Origin: Bernardetiaceae bacterium
GTDB lineage: Bacteria; Bacteroidota; Bacteroidia; Cytophagales; Thermoflexibacteraceae
DNA length: 64,000 nucleotides
Direction of reading: 5' to 3'
Assembly (NCBI GenBank): GCA_025056255.1
Contig: JANWVT010000003.1
Location: 209,181-273,180 of the forward strand
The notes under the pieces were generated by a model, which ran no database searches, was not told the DNA's origin, and worked only from the letters and a program-made list of their open reading frames with translations. Position 1 is the stretch's first letter. The number at the start of each line of letters is the position of its first letter. The position numbers and the translations under genes were made by a program. Shown here one piece after another: positions 27,098 to 37,400 of the stretch.

Positions 27098-28315
27098 ATG
27101 CTCAATCCAGAACTTATTCGCCGCGACTTCCCCATTTTGCAACAAAAGGTAAATGGAAAGCCGCTGATATATTTCGACAATGCCGCCACTTCCCAAAAGC
27201 CGCGCCAAGTGATTGATGCACTTGCCCATTACTATACCTCCATGAATGCCAATGTGCACCGCGGTGTTCATTTTTTAGCAGAAAAGGCAACAGAGGCTTT
27301 TGAGGAAACTCGCCAAGCCGTTGCCCAGATGATAAATGCCCCTGCTAAGGAGCAAATTATTTTTACACGTGGTACAACTGAGTCTATCAATTTAGTAGCT
27401 GCTAGCTATGGTCGCAATTTTATTGGCGAGGGCGATGAAATTATCATCAGCACCATGGAACACCATTCTAACATTGTTCCTTGGCAAATGCTCTGCCTTG
27501 AGAAAAAAGCAGTACTCAAAGTGCTGCCTATTAACGATGCAGGCGAGCTGTTGATGGAAGAATATCGGCAAATGCTTTCTACTCGCACTAAATTAGTGGC
27601 GGTGATGCACGTTTCCAACGCTTTGGGAACAGTGAATCCCGTTTCAGAAATCATTCGCTTGGCTCATGAACAAGGAGCAAAAGTGCTAATAGATGGCGCA
27701 CAAGCAGTTCCTCATTACTTGGTTGATGTACAAGCCTTAGATGTAGACTTCTATGCTTTCTCAGCTCACAAAATGTACGGACCCACAGGGATGGGTATTC
27801 TCTATGGTAAACGCGACCTTTTAGAAGCTATGCCGCCGTACATGGGTGGAGGAGAAATGATTAAAGAAGTGCGCTTCAATGGCACAACTTACAACGATAT
27901 CCCTTACAAATTTGAGGCAGGAACGCCTAATATTGCCGATGTAGTAGCAATGAAAGCCGCTATTGATTACATGCAAGGCATCGGGCAGCAAGCTATTGCA
28001 CAGCATGAGCAAAACTTACTCCAATATGCCGTTGATAGTATCTCATCTGTTCCCGGCATTCGCTTAGTGGGCACGGCTAAACAAAAAGCAAGTGTTCTTT
28101 CTTTCCTGATAGAAGGAGTGCACCCTATGGATGTTGGTATGTTACTCGATGCCAAAGGTATTGCTGTGCGGACAGGTAACCACTGCGCCATGCCCCTGAT
28201 GGAACGTTTGGGAATTCCCGGAACTGTTCGTGCCTCTTTTGCTGTTTACAACACCGAAGCTGAAATAGATACTTTTGCCAAAGAACTACGACGAGCTGCC
28301 GATATCTTGCTATAA
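27098..28315 (+). CDS. sufS: SufS cysteine desulfurase
   Basis: Takes sulfur from L-cysteine as a persulfide for Fe-S cluster assembly. The 405-residue group II desulfurase has the PLP Lys in FSAHKMYGPTG (Lys225) and the catalytic Cys363 in RTGNHCAMP. The start is set at ATG 27098 because an AGGA ribosome-binding sequence (27087-27090) sits 7 bases before it. The upstream GTG at 27083 would put that sequence inside the gene. It heads an operon with sufE 14 bases downstream. The scaffold genes sufBCD are not in this window. Confidence 0.96.
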   Translation: MLNPELIRRDFPILQQKVNGKPLIYFDNAATSQKPRQVIDALAHYYTSMNANVHRGVHFLAEKATEAFEETRQAVAQMINAPAKEQIIFTRGTTESINLVAASYGRNFIGEGDEIIISTMEHHSNIVPWQMLCLEKKAVLKVLPINDAGELLMEEYRQMLSTRTKLVAVMHVSNALGTVNPVSEIIRLAHEQGAKVLIDGAQAVPHYLVDVQALDVDFYAFSAHKMYGPTGMGILYGKRDLLEAMPPYMGGGEMIKEVRFNGTTYNDIPYKFEAGTPNIADVVAMKAAIDYMQGIGQQAIAQHEQNLLQYAVDSISSVPGIRLVGTAKQKASVLSFLIEGVHPMDVGMLLDAKGIAVRTGNHCAMPLMERLGIPGTVRASFAVYNTEAEIDTFAKELRRAADILL

Positions 28316-28329
28316 GACCCTTTACAGCC

Positions 28330-28752
28330 ATGACTATTCGCCAAATTCAGGATGAAATTATAGACGAGTTTGCTTTGTTCGATAACAAAGAAGACAAATA
28401 CAGCTACATTATTGAACTGGGAAAAAAACTACCGCCTTATCCTGAGGACTGCAAAACAGATGATTTTCAGATTAAAGGCTGCCAGTCCAAAGTATGGATT
28501 AAGCCCGAGCAGAAAAATGACTGTATCATATTCTACGGCGACAGTGACTCGGTTTTCGTAAAGGGCATTGTCAGCTTGTTGCTACGTGTGCTCTCAGGGC
28601 AGCCAGCGCAAGAGATTGCTACTGCTGATTTGTATTTTTTAGACCGCATCGGTCTGAAACAAATGCTTTCGATGAACCGTGCCAATGGCTTGGCATCCAT
28701 GATTAAACAAATTAAATTGTACGGTATTGCTTATACCTCCAATTCCAATTGA
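28330..28752 (+). CDS. sufE: SufE sulfur-acceptor protein
   Basis: Accepts the persulfide from SufS and passes it to the assembly scaffold. The 140-residue protein has the SufE core LPPYPEDCKTDDFQIKGCQSKVW with the acceptor Cys at 51 (KGCQS), and a C-terminal VLSGQPAQEI segment. It follows sufS after 14 bases, and a sufT-like gene follows. Confidence 0.95.
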   Translation: MTIRQIQDEIIDEFALFDNKEDKYSYIIELGKKLPPYPEDCKTDDFQIKGCQSKVWIKPEQKNDCIIFYGDSDSVFVKGIVSLLLRVLSGQPAQEIATADLYFLDRIGLKQMLSMNRANGLASMIKQIKLYGIAYTSNSN

Positions 28753-28759
28753 ATCGGCT

Positions 28760-29131
28760 ATGGAACAGACTCACAACGCTCAAACAGCATCGCATCCTGC
28801 AAGTCAGCAATCGGATGCGACTCCAGTAGAAAATCTGCGCGATAAGGTAATAGCTGTGCTCAAAACTATTTACGACCCTGAAATTCCAGTAGATATTTAT
28901 GAACTTGGGTTGATTTATGAAATTACAGTATATCCGGTCAATAACGTTTTCATTTTAATGACGCTTACCTCGCCTGCCTGCCCTTCAGCAGAGCAAATAC
29001 CCAATGAGGTAAAAGAAAAAGTAAGTGCTATTCCCGGCATCAATGAGGTAACCGTAGAACTGACTTTTAATCCGCCCTATTCGCAGGAGATGATGTCAGA
29101 AGTTGCCAAGTTGGAGTTGGGCTTCTTATAA
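28760..29131 (+). CDS. SufT-like DUF59 (MIP18 family) Fe-S assembly protein
   Basis: A 123-residue protein of the MIP18/DUF59 family, which takes part in Fe-S cluster maturation. It shows the family signature YDPEIPVDIYELGLIYEI and the later TSPACPSAEQIP segment with the conserved Cys. ATG 28760 is preferred over TTG 28727, which would overlap sufE by 26 bases. It is eight bases downstream of sufE, so co-transcription is very likely. A role as a SufT/PaaD-like carrier or maturation factor is inferred from family and context. Confidence 0.9.
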   Translation: MEQTHNAQTASHPASQQSDATPVENLRDKVIAVLKTIYDPEIPVDIYELGLIYEITVYPVNNVFILMTLTSPACPSAEQIPNEVKEKVSAIPGINEVTVELTFNPPYSQEMMSEVAKLELGFL

Positions 29132-29176
29132 TTTTGATTGTATTTTATTGTTTCACCTACAAAATCAGCTTAGGCT

Positions 29177-29614
29177 ATGTATCCAAAAGAACTTACCGAC
29201 CCAATGAAACAAGAACTTGTGTCAATCGGCTTTGAAGATTTAGATACCCCCGAAAAAGTAGAAGCAGCCATGAAACGCGAAGGGGTTACCCTAATGGTTG
29301 TTAACTCGGTATGTGGCTGTGCAGCAGGGGCAGCCCGCCCGGGAGTAAAGCTGGCAGTGCAAAATGCTCCCGTGAAACCTGACCACTTAGTTACTGTTTT
29401 TGCAGGAGTAGACAAAGAAGCCGTAGCAAAAGCAAGAGAATACATGTTGCCGTATCCACCTTCTTCGCCTTCCATTGCTATTTTTAAAGACGGCGACCTA
29501 ATGCACTTTATTCAGCGTCATAGCATTGAAGGACGCTCTGCTCAGATGATTGCAGAGCATTTGATAGGTGCCTTCCAAGAATTTTGCACTGCTACTAACG
29601 ATTTTGCACGTTGA
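29177..29614 (+). CDS. BrxA/BrxB-family bacilliredoxin
   Basis: A thioredoxin-fold protein (YphP/YqiW family, 145 residues) that removes bacillithiol from mixed disulfides on protein thiols. The active site is the characteristic CGC (Cys46-Gly-Cys48) in VNSVCGCAAGAARP. The central IAIFKDGDLMHFIQRHSIEG is typical. It lies 45 bases after the sufT-like gene in the same direction and ends at a terminator, so it is probably the fourth gene of the suf operon. This links Fe-S assembly with thiol-redox repair. Confidence 0.9.
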   Translation: MYPKELTDPMKQELVSIGFEDLDTPEKVEAAMKREGVTLMVVNSVCGCAAGAARPGVKLAVQNAPVKPDHLVTVFAGVDKEAVAKAREYMLPYPPSSPSIAIFKDGDLMHFIQRHSIEGRSAQMIAEHLIGAFQEFCTATNDFAR

Positions 29615-29643
29615 CAATAGCTTTGCTTGTACGAAAAAGCATA

Positions 29644-29681
29644 AAAAACCTTGCAGCAAGACATTTCTCTGCAAGGTTTTT
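29644..29681 (+). terminator. terminator of the suf-bacilliredoxin operon
   Basis: The perfect arms AAAAACCTTGCAG (29644-29656) and CTGCAAGGTTTTT (29669-29681) end in a T-tract, 30 bases after the bacilliredoxin stop. Confidence 0.85.
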
Positions 29682-29784
29682 ACTTTTATAAAATTAAGAT
29701 TCGGTAAAGCCGTACTTGCATAACAGCTAACATTCCTTACAACCCAATAAGGAGTAGCTCGCCAGAGATGCACAACAACAGTGT

Positions 29785-29841
29785 GCAAAAATTTTCAGCA
29801 ACAGAAAAAAGAGCCACCTGCAGCTGCAAGTGGCTCGCATT
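29785..29841 (-). repeat. copy 1 of a diverged intergenic hairpin repeat, acting as terminator of the S8 protease gene
   Basis: On the minus strand this reads AATGCGAGCCA, then a GAGCCAC...GTGGCTC hairpin (29811-29836), a T-tract, and GAAAATTTTTGC. The same three blocks in the same order occur at 39695-39760. The hairpin plus T-run lies just downstream of the protease stop codon and should terminate it. Confidence 0.55.
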
Positions 29842-29858
29842 GTTTTTTTAGAAAAGTT

Positions 29859-32800
29859 TTACTCTTTAACAAACTTGCGAACTACCTGTCCTTCGCCCGT
29901 GCTAATTTGCAAGAAATAAATACCCGAAGCGAGTCCTTGTACGTTTATCTCCTCTTCAACAGTAAAGCTGCGTTTTTGTATTTGTTGTGTATGCAGTACT
30001 TTGCCGGTCAGGTCAGTAATGCGTATTTCAAGAGAGGTGTTGCTATGTTGGCTATATGCAACTTTTAAAGAGGAGCCAACCGGATTGGGGTAAAAACTCA
30101 ATCCAGTTGGAGCCGAAGCAGCATTTTCAGCAGCAGTAAGTACTATTGGGTCGGAGGTTGCCGTACAACCGTCGGAGGTTACGCGCACAGCATAGATGCC
30201 GGCTTGGTCTGCATTGTAGGTTTGTCCTGTAGCGCCGGGTATTGGGTTCCCATTGAGTAACCACTGGTTGCCAGTTGGCGAACTGGAAGTAAATATTTGT
30301 CCTCGTACACTTACCACCGGTTTAATAACGCTAATAACATTTACACGAATGGGGTTGGAGGTGATGGCGCAACCGCTCATATTAGTAACTACCACACTAA
30401 ATTCACCCTCTTCGGCAATTGTCAATGTAGCTTGATTGGCATTAATGATGTTCACACCATTTCTACGCCATTGGTAAGTTACCAGAGGGTCGCTGGAGTT
30501 GGCAGTGAGTGTAATACTTTCTCCCTGACAAATAGGCAGCTCGCGCGAAGTAGTAATGGTAACGCTTAGTGCAGCAACCTGCGTGGTCTGCACTTCTGCT
30601 CTTGGTGTAGAGCAACCCAAAGCGCGGAGCGTTATGTCGTAGAAATAGTACCAAAAAGTGTTAGGGTTGGGCGTAGCAGTATTGCCTGTAATAGCAAATA
30701 CGCCGGGTATTTGCGTTTGCGGATAAGGATTTTGCAACTCGGGAATGTTGTTGTTGCGATAAATAGTAGCGCCGCCACCATAGGCGATGGCAATTTCATA
30801 GTCGCCAGCACGTGGAAAGCGCAGATCTAAACGATACACTTGCCCCGAATCTAGGGGGTCGTTTTCCTGTGAACCTGTTCCGGGTACTGTACGGGTTGCG
30901 CGAACATTGAGTAGTACGGAAGAAACCTCCTCGCGCGTGCGCACATCGGTTACAGTAAATTGTAACACGCCACTGTTGCCAATATACAGCCTTGCTGATT
31001 CAATCACAACTGGCTGCTGTACGCGTACAGTGATAGAAGGGCTAAACTGATTGTAGTTGCCACTTGCAAAGGCTTCTTTGGTGCGCGGTCCGAAGCCAGT
31101 GCGCACAAAGTCATTGATGCCGGCATAATAACGCCCGTTGGCAGGTCTGATATTAGTAACTACTTGGTTGCCCGCGCCAATTAAGTTGCCTCCTACTGGC
31201 GCATCGTACCAGTACAACCCACTTCCTTCTGAGTTTCGTCTCAGCGTAACCGGTCCACTACTGCCGCAGGCTATTGCTGAAAGCCCTGTTGGGGCTACTC
31301 CAGCATCTGCTGTTCTAAAGGTGCTAACATTGGTGTTGTTATTGGGATTGGCATCGCCTTCCACATTGAAAGTAGTCCTCACTGTGTAAGTAGTGCCGGC
31401 TTGCAAGCTAATTGGCTGATTGAGCGAAATGCGTACAAAACTACTTGCCAACGAAGGCAGTCCACTGGGGAAGTTGAACGTGCCAGATAGATTGGTCAAC
31501 GAACTATTTTGAGGGTCGGTTATGACCAATGAGAAAGTGCCAGTATTAATGGCAATGGTACCCAAGTTGCGCACCCCTACTTCTACTGTTTGTACTCTTT
31601 GCTCGGGACAAATGCCAGAGGTAGGGCTAATGAGCCCAGTAACAGCAATATCGGCTTGTGGACGTACAAATAGTACTGTATAGTCGCGCGTTTCTCCTTT
31701 GGCATAATTGCCGCAGGGGGCAATATTAGCTGCGTTGGTGGTTTCAGAGAGTACAATGCGCAGGCGGCTGAAGCGCCCTATTTGCACTGTATTAGGTACT
31801 TGGAAGTTCGTGGTATAGGTTTCCGAACTGTTGATAACGCCAGAAGTAGCTACCAGTTCGCCCTCATCGGTAAAGTTTCCATTGCCGTTCCAATCTATGT
31901 AAACACGGGCAATTTTAGGAAAATTAGCACCACAGGTGCCAATTCCTATGCTAAGATTGACGCGCTGTCCGGGTGCAATAAATGCTGTCAAATTGGTGAA
32001 ATCAGCATAGGCACGGCATTGATTTACAGGGCTATGGTTAAAATCGGCGATAGTGACGCCTTCAATGCGCGAGTCGGCATCGGAAGTTGGTGCAGAGGTA
32101 CAGTAAGCCGTTCCTCCGATTCCACTCAGTATTAAGGAGAAGTTTTGGAGGTTGCCTCGTAGCGTACCTTTGTGGCTAATGCGAATGGTATATGCTTTTC
32201 CCGGGATAGGGTTTTCAATGAGCACTTGTTCTACATTGTCGCGAATGTTGTCGCCACGCGTAGCGGGAGCAGCTGGCTGCTCGGGGTTTAGTACCCAAGG
32301 CAGATGGGTGGTAGAGCCTTCTATGATGCGCAAGTCCAAATCGTTGACCAAACGAGGGCTTGGGTTGTTCAAATTGGCTCTGATAACAGGCAGCACTGTG
32401 CCCTCGGGGTCTGTCCAAACAAGGGTTGCTTTCAGCGGACCGTTTCCACTTGCTACTACATTGAGAGTAAAAGTCTGATTTTGAGCAAGCGCCTCTTCTC
32501 GGATAGCATGCGTGCGGTCGCGGTTCAAAATAACAATGCCAGCCTGCTCTGCATTGAGTAGCCCCCAGCCAAACTGGTAGTCAGGACCGGGTGCGTTGCC
32601 AGCTTCATTAGCAGTGTGTATTGCCAAGGCTTTCAGTGTGGCGGCAAGCATAAAGTTGCCCTGATTTTGCTGCCCATAGAGTTCCTGCAATAAAAATAGC
32701 GTACCCGATACATTGGGCGTAGCCATTGAAGTACCTTGCATGGAGGTGTAGGCATTGTTGGCAGTGTTAGTGGCAGAAACCACAGCCACTCCATTGCCCA

Positions 32801-33887
32801 CTAAGTCGGGTTTGATACGTCCGTCGTCAGTAGGTCCCCAGCTACTAAATGCCGACATTACTACATCAGTAGGTTGGGTATAGCCGTTGGCAATAGGATT
32901 CACCGCGCCAATAGTGAGTATATTTTTGGCATTTCCTGCTGTTGGGATGGTGTTATAGCTGTTGTTAGAGCTGATGCTATCGGGGCGAGCATCTACTAGG
33001 CGGAAGCCAGTTTGTGCAGCCACATCGCGCTGCCAGTAAGGCTGCCCCACTGCCGGACCGTTTTGAGTGCGACTATTCGCAGCCGCAAATACGGGTAAAT
33101 AGTACGGCGCATTAAATACAATGCGGTCTAAATCGCGGCAGCGATTGTCGTAAAAGCCAAACTTCCAATCTTCTCTACCACTTACAGTGGGGTCGCCGTG
33201 CCATTCCCAACGTGGATTATCGGCTGTTCCCGAGCGGGACGAGTTGCTGTACCAGCCGGCAATAGTGCCATACGAATGGTTAGACAGCAGCATGCCACCA
33301 TTGGCAGCGGCAGTCATCTCCGACAAGTCGTTGCTTGAACCATAAGCGCGCAGTTGTGCCCCAAAAGCCATTCCTCTGGCAATGGGGTTAACACCTGAGG
33401 CAATCATAGTGCCAGCAACATGAGTAGCATGACTGGATGCCGTACGCTCATCGTCAGCAATGGTCACGCGTCCTGTCAATTCTTCGTGTGTAGTCAGTAC
33501 GTTGCCACCAGCTTCCCAAATGCCCAGTCTGCCATTCATAAACTCGCTTCTGCCGCTTAAATTCAACCCTAAGCTACCGCCTTGCCACAGTGCAGTAGTA
33601 TTGGTGGTAGCAGCAGCGCGCGTATTGTTGTATGTAATCAAGTATTCGGGATAGCCTGAATCGTCTAAGCCGTTGAGAGCAGCTACAGTACCGTCTGGAT
33701 AGCGAATCACTTCGGGAATACCCCAACGTTTGATAATTGCACGCGCTTTTTCCATTTCGCTTCGATGAGTCTGCTGAAAGTCGCGAGCCAAGCGTTCTAA
33801 TTCAATTAAATTGGTTTTAGGGGATTGAGCATGTGTGATGCTCATCAGCACCATACCAATGATACTTGCGAGCAAGAGCTTTTTCAT
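29859..33887 (-). CDS. secreted subtilisin-like (S8) protease with T9SS sorting domain
   Basis: A 1342-residue exported serine peptidase. The start at 33887 gives a clean signal peptide (MKKLLLASIIGMVLMSITHA). Peptidase S8 region about 115-470: His153 in SSHATHVAGT, oxyanion-type Asn271 in FAAANS, and Ser387 in GTSMATP. The segment that normally holds the catalytic Asp reads GIWEAGG, with Glu125. A GEVED domain (about 594-738; YIDWNGNGNFTDEGE), a CARDB-like domain (about 740-870), a middle beta region and two Ig-like domains (about 1105-1255) follow. The last ~80 residues are a T9SS type A sorting domain (FYPNPV...LASGIYFLQI...RKFVKE). Expected to be secreted or surface-attached. Diverges from the SusC gene. 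Confidence 0.92.
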   Translation of the reverse strand: MKKLLLASIIGMVLMSITHAQSPKTNLIELERLARDFQQTHRSEMEKARAIIKRWGIPEVIRYPDGTVAALNGLDDSGYPEYLITYNNTRAAATTNTTALWQGGSLGLNLSGRSEFMNGRLGIWEAGGNVLTTHEELTGRVTIADDERTASSHATHVAGTMIASGVNPIARGMAFGAQLRAYGSSNDLSEMTAAANGGMLLSNHSYGTIAGWYSNSSRSGTADNPRWEWHGDPTVSGREDWKFGFYDNRCRDLDRIVFNAPYYLPVFAAANSRTQNGPAVGQPYWQRDVAAQTGFRLVDARPDSISSNNSYNTIPTAGNAKNILTIGAVNPIANGYTQPTDVVMSAFSSWGPTDDGRIKPDLVGNGVAVVSATNTANNAYTSMQGTSMATPNVSGTLFLLQELYGQQNQGNFMLAATLKALAIHTANEAGNAPGPDYQFGWGLLNAEQAGIVILNRDRTHAIREEALAQNQTFTLNVVASGNGPLKATLVWTDPEGTVLPVIRANLNNPSPRLVNDLDLRIIEGSTTHLPWVLNPEQPAAPATRGDNIRDNVEQVLIENPIPGKAYTIRISHKGTLRGNLQNFSLILSGIGGTAYCTSAPTSDADSRIEGVTIADFNHSPVNQCRAYADFTNLTAFIAPGQRVNLSIGIGTCGANFPKIARVYIDWNGNGNFTDEGELVATSGVINSSETYTTNFQVPNTVQIGRFSRLRIVLSETTNAANIAPCGNYAKGETRDYTVLFVRPQADIAVTGLISPTSGICPEQRVQTVEVGVRNLGTIAINTGTFSLVITDPQNSSLTNLSGTFNFPSGLPSLASSFVRISLNQPISLQAGTTYTVRTTFNVEGDANPNNNTNVSTFRTADAGVAPTGLSAIACGSSGPVTLRRNSEGSGLYWYDAPVGGNLIGAGNQVVTNIRPANGRYYAGINDFVRTGFGPRTKEAFASGNYNQFSPSITVRVQQPVVIESARLYIGNSGVLQFTVTDVRTREEVSSVLLNVRATRTVPGTGSQENDPLDSGQVYRLDLRFPRAGDYEIAIAYGGGATIYRNNNIPELQNPYPQTQIPGVFAITGNTATPNPNTFWYYFYDITLRALGCSTPRAEVQTTQVAALSVTITTSRELPICQGESITLTANSSDPLVTYQWRRNGVNIINANQATLTIAEEGEFSVVVTNMSGCAITSNPIRVNVISVIKPVVSVRGQIFTSSSPTGNQWLLNGNPIPGATGQTYNADQAGIYAVRVTSDGCTATSDPIVLTAAENAASAPTGLSFYPNPVGSSLKVAYSQHSNTSLEIRITDLTGKVLHTQQIQKRSFTVEEEINVQGLASGIYFLQISTGEGQVVRKFVKE

Positions 33888-34414
33888 GTGAAATTTACGT
33901 GGTATTAATTGGAATATGTGCATTGATGTTATTCTGCAAAGTAATCAAAAAATTGCGTTAGCCACTATTTTTTGAACTTAAAGCCAATTGGCAGCTGCTA
34001 GTGGCTATTGAATGCCTATATGCTTGCAAGCCCATTACTTGAAACAACAAACAAAACAAACATATGTGAAAAATTTTTCATGCAATAAAGCGTATAAACG
34101 CAACAGCAAATTGCTGCAATCAATTTTATTAAAAAAATTTTACAAAAAAAGTTGTTTTTTTGTGGTTGTTCTAATATTTTTAAACAACCCGTGAACGATA
34201 GTGCGTCTGAGCGTTATATCTTTTTACCTATTGCTTGGTTAGCTATTTTCTGTTGCCACTTATAATTGCTTATCAAGCAAGCATCAAACTTAGATATTCG
34301 TTTATTGCAATGGTATTAATCTTATCAACAAAATTTTAACCTTATAACTTGTTTTTAACATTTCTTTTGCAGATATTCCCGACAAAAAACTCTTTAGTTT
34401 CTCACCAAATTTTT
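33888..34414. other. AT-rich divergent intergenic region between S8 protease and SusC genes
   Basis: A 527-base region without a credible gene. It includes an 8-bp inverted repeat TAGCCACT/AGTGGCTA (33959-33966 and 34000-34007) surrounding the 10-bp palindrome GCCAATTGGC (33983-33992), then very AT-rich DNA. Regulatory sequences for both flanking genes are expected here, but I find no full promoter match. Confidence 0.5.
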
Positions 34415-37400
34415 ATGAAAATGAACATGACAATAGACAGGCGCCTTTGGGGGGGCATTCCCATTCTACTTTTTCTGCTGGTATGGTGGCAACCAGTATT
34501 CTCCCAAAAAAAAGTAACTGGCAAAGTTACAGATGCAGAAAGTAACACGCCACTGCCGGGCGTAGCTGTACTGGCAAAGGGCACGCAGACAGGTACTACC
34601 ACTGATTCCGAGGGCAAGTTTTCACTCAACGTTCCTGCCGGAAGTGATGTACTGGTGTTTTCCTATGTGGGCTTCAAGACCCAAGAAATTGTAATAGGTA
34701 ACCAGACCAACATTGAAATTGCTTTGCAAGCCGATGACAAATTGTTGAGCGAGGTAGTAGTAACGGGCTACCTAACTGAACAGAAAAAAGACATTGTGGG
34801 TTCTGTAGCAACTGTAAAGTCAAAAGACTTGGTTGCTATTCCGCAAGGCAACGTAGAACAACAGTTACAAGGGCGTGTAGCAGGTGTTACAGTACTTACT
34901 TCTGGGCAACCGGGTGTGCAAACCTCTGTGCGTGTACGTGGTTTTACTACACTGGGCAACAATGCACCACTTTACATTGTTGATGGCGTACCTTTAACCG
35001 ATGTGTCTGACTTAAACGGCTTAGATATAGAATCTACCACGGTACTGAAAGATGCTGGCTCGGCTTCTATCTACGGGGCACGTGCCTCTAACGGGGTGAT
35101 TGTGATGACAACCAAGCGTGGCTTGACCCGTCCGGGAAAAGTTCGGCTAGACTATGAAATGCAATATGGCATGCAATACCCCGGTAAACGTCCGCCCATT
35201 CTTACCCCTCAGGAACAGGCAGAGTGGACGTTCCGCGCTTTGCGCAATGCTGGGCAGGCAACCGTTCACCCACAGTACGGCTCGGGTGCTAACCCTGTAC
35301 TGCCCGACTATATCAATGTGGGGGGCTTAGGGGGATTGTTTGAAGGTGACCCACGCATAGACCGCAACCGCTACAACGTTAATTTTGATCGCGGACCTAT
35401 TTACCAAATTGTGCGTGCCAACAAAGCTGGTACCGACTGGTATGATGAACTGACCAACCCCGCTCCTATTCTCAACCAAAGTATTGGTTTGTCTGGTGGC
35501 AACGAAAACAGCCGCTTCTACTTAGGACTGGGACAATACGAGCAACAAGGCGTTGTGCTGAACACATGGTTAAAACGCTATACAGCCCGTTTAAACTCTG
35601 AGTTTACTATTGCCAAAAAACTGCGCATTGGTGAAAACTTTCAGGCAACCTTTCGGGAAAACCCTAACATCGGTAACGACCTAAACTCGCCACAAAGCGA
35701 AAACGACCTGTTCATGGCACTGACCATCAACCCACTTATTCCCGTTTATGATGAGTTTGGCGGCTGGGCAGGTACGGCAGCACCGGGTTTTAACAACTCC
35801 CGCAACCCAGTAGCAGATCGCACCCGTGCAGGGCAAAATAGAGGGTTTAGTTTTTCTACACTGGGTAATCTTTATGCCGAACTTGAACCCATTCCTAATT
35901 TAAACTTGCGCACCAGCATCGGCGGCAGACTGGGCTCATTCCATTTCCGTGCAGCACAATTCCGCACTTATGAGCGCTCAGAAAACGTAGGGGCTAACTC
36001 TGTTACCGAAGGGGGCGGATTTTTCTACACTTGGACATGGACTAACACAGCTACCTACCAAAAAACATTCTTAGACAAACACAACGTAAAAGGCTTGATA
36101 GGCTATGAGTATGTGGTAACCGATGGTTTCCGGCAAATTAATGGATTCGGTTTAAATCCATTTTCAATGGATCCTGCTTTCCGCACGCTTTCTACTACTG
36201 AAACAGTGGGGCGGCAAGTCAATAGCTTTGGTAGTCCGGAGCGCCGGTTTGGCTCATTGTTCGGTCGGGTGGACTACAACTATGCCGATAAATACTACTT
36301 TAATGGTACCATTCGGCAAGACCAATCCTCAGTGTTTGGTGCCAACAACCGCACAGGTGTATTCCCTGCTTTCTCTGCTGCATGGCGCATTTCTAGTGAG
36401 GAATTCATGAAAGGACTTGAATGGATAGATGACTTGAAGATTCGCGGCGGCTGGGGACAAATGGGCAACTCTTTGATAGACCCTAACAACCAGTTCGACT
36501 TGTTTGTAGCTACTTCTTATGACATTTCTGGCGTCAACTCTGGTGCTGACCCTGCCTTGCGCCAAAGCCGTCTGGGTAACCGAAATGCTCGTTGGGAAAC
36601 TACTACCACTACCAACATCGGTTTTGACGGAACCTTCTTCAAAGGTAAAATGGATATTATTTTAGACCTTTATCAAAAACGAACCGATGACATTCTCTAT
36701 CAAGTTCCTTTGCCTGCGGTACTCGGACAAGTAACGCCTCCTTCTGTCAACATTGCTTCCATTAGCAACCGCGGTATCGACTTGCAGATTATTAACCGCG
36801 GTAACATTACTCAGGACTTGCGCTTTGAAACCGACCTTACTTTTACCACCTTCAACAACCGAATTGAGTCGCTTGCTCCTGATGCTGGCATTACTTTCTT
36901 TGATGGTGGCTTTGCTACTCGCTTGGGCTCCACCACCCGCAACCAAGTAGGCAGTTCTTTCTCCCGTTTCTTTGGTTACAAAGTAGTGGGATTGTTCCAA
37001 AATGAAGCGGATGTCCGTAATTCCCCTGTACAAGAAGGGGCAGCACCCGGTAGGCTCAAATTTGCCGATATCAACGGCGATGGGCGCATTACCCCCGACG
37101 ACCGCACCTTTATTGGAAGCCCTATCCCCGACTTTACGATGGGGCTCAACCTGCGGCTAATGTACAAAAACTTTGAGTTTGAAACCTTTTTCTACTGGGT
37201 AGCAGGTGCAGACGCCTTTAACAACTATCGCTTGTTTACCGATTTCTATCCGCTCTTCCCGGGTATTGCCATTAGTAGAAATGTGTTAGACTCTTGGACG
37301 CCGCAAAATCCAAATGCCAGAACCCCCATATTTGAGAACGTAGCCAACTTCAGTACTAACACACAAGTATCTTCTTACTTTATCGAAAATGCTTCCTACT

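Noticed and set aside
34012..34194. 60-codon plus-strand frame upstream of SusC
   Set aside because: Very AT-rich Lys/Leu/Phe composition typical of non-coding AT-rich DNA.
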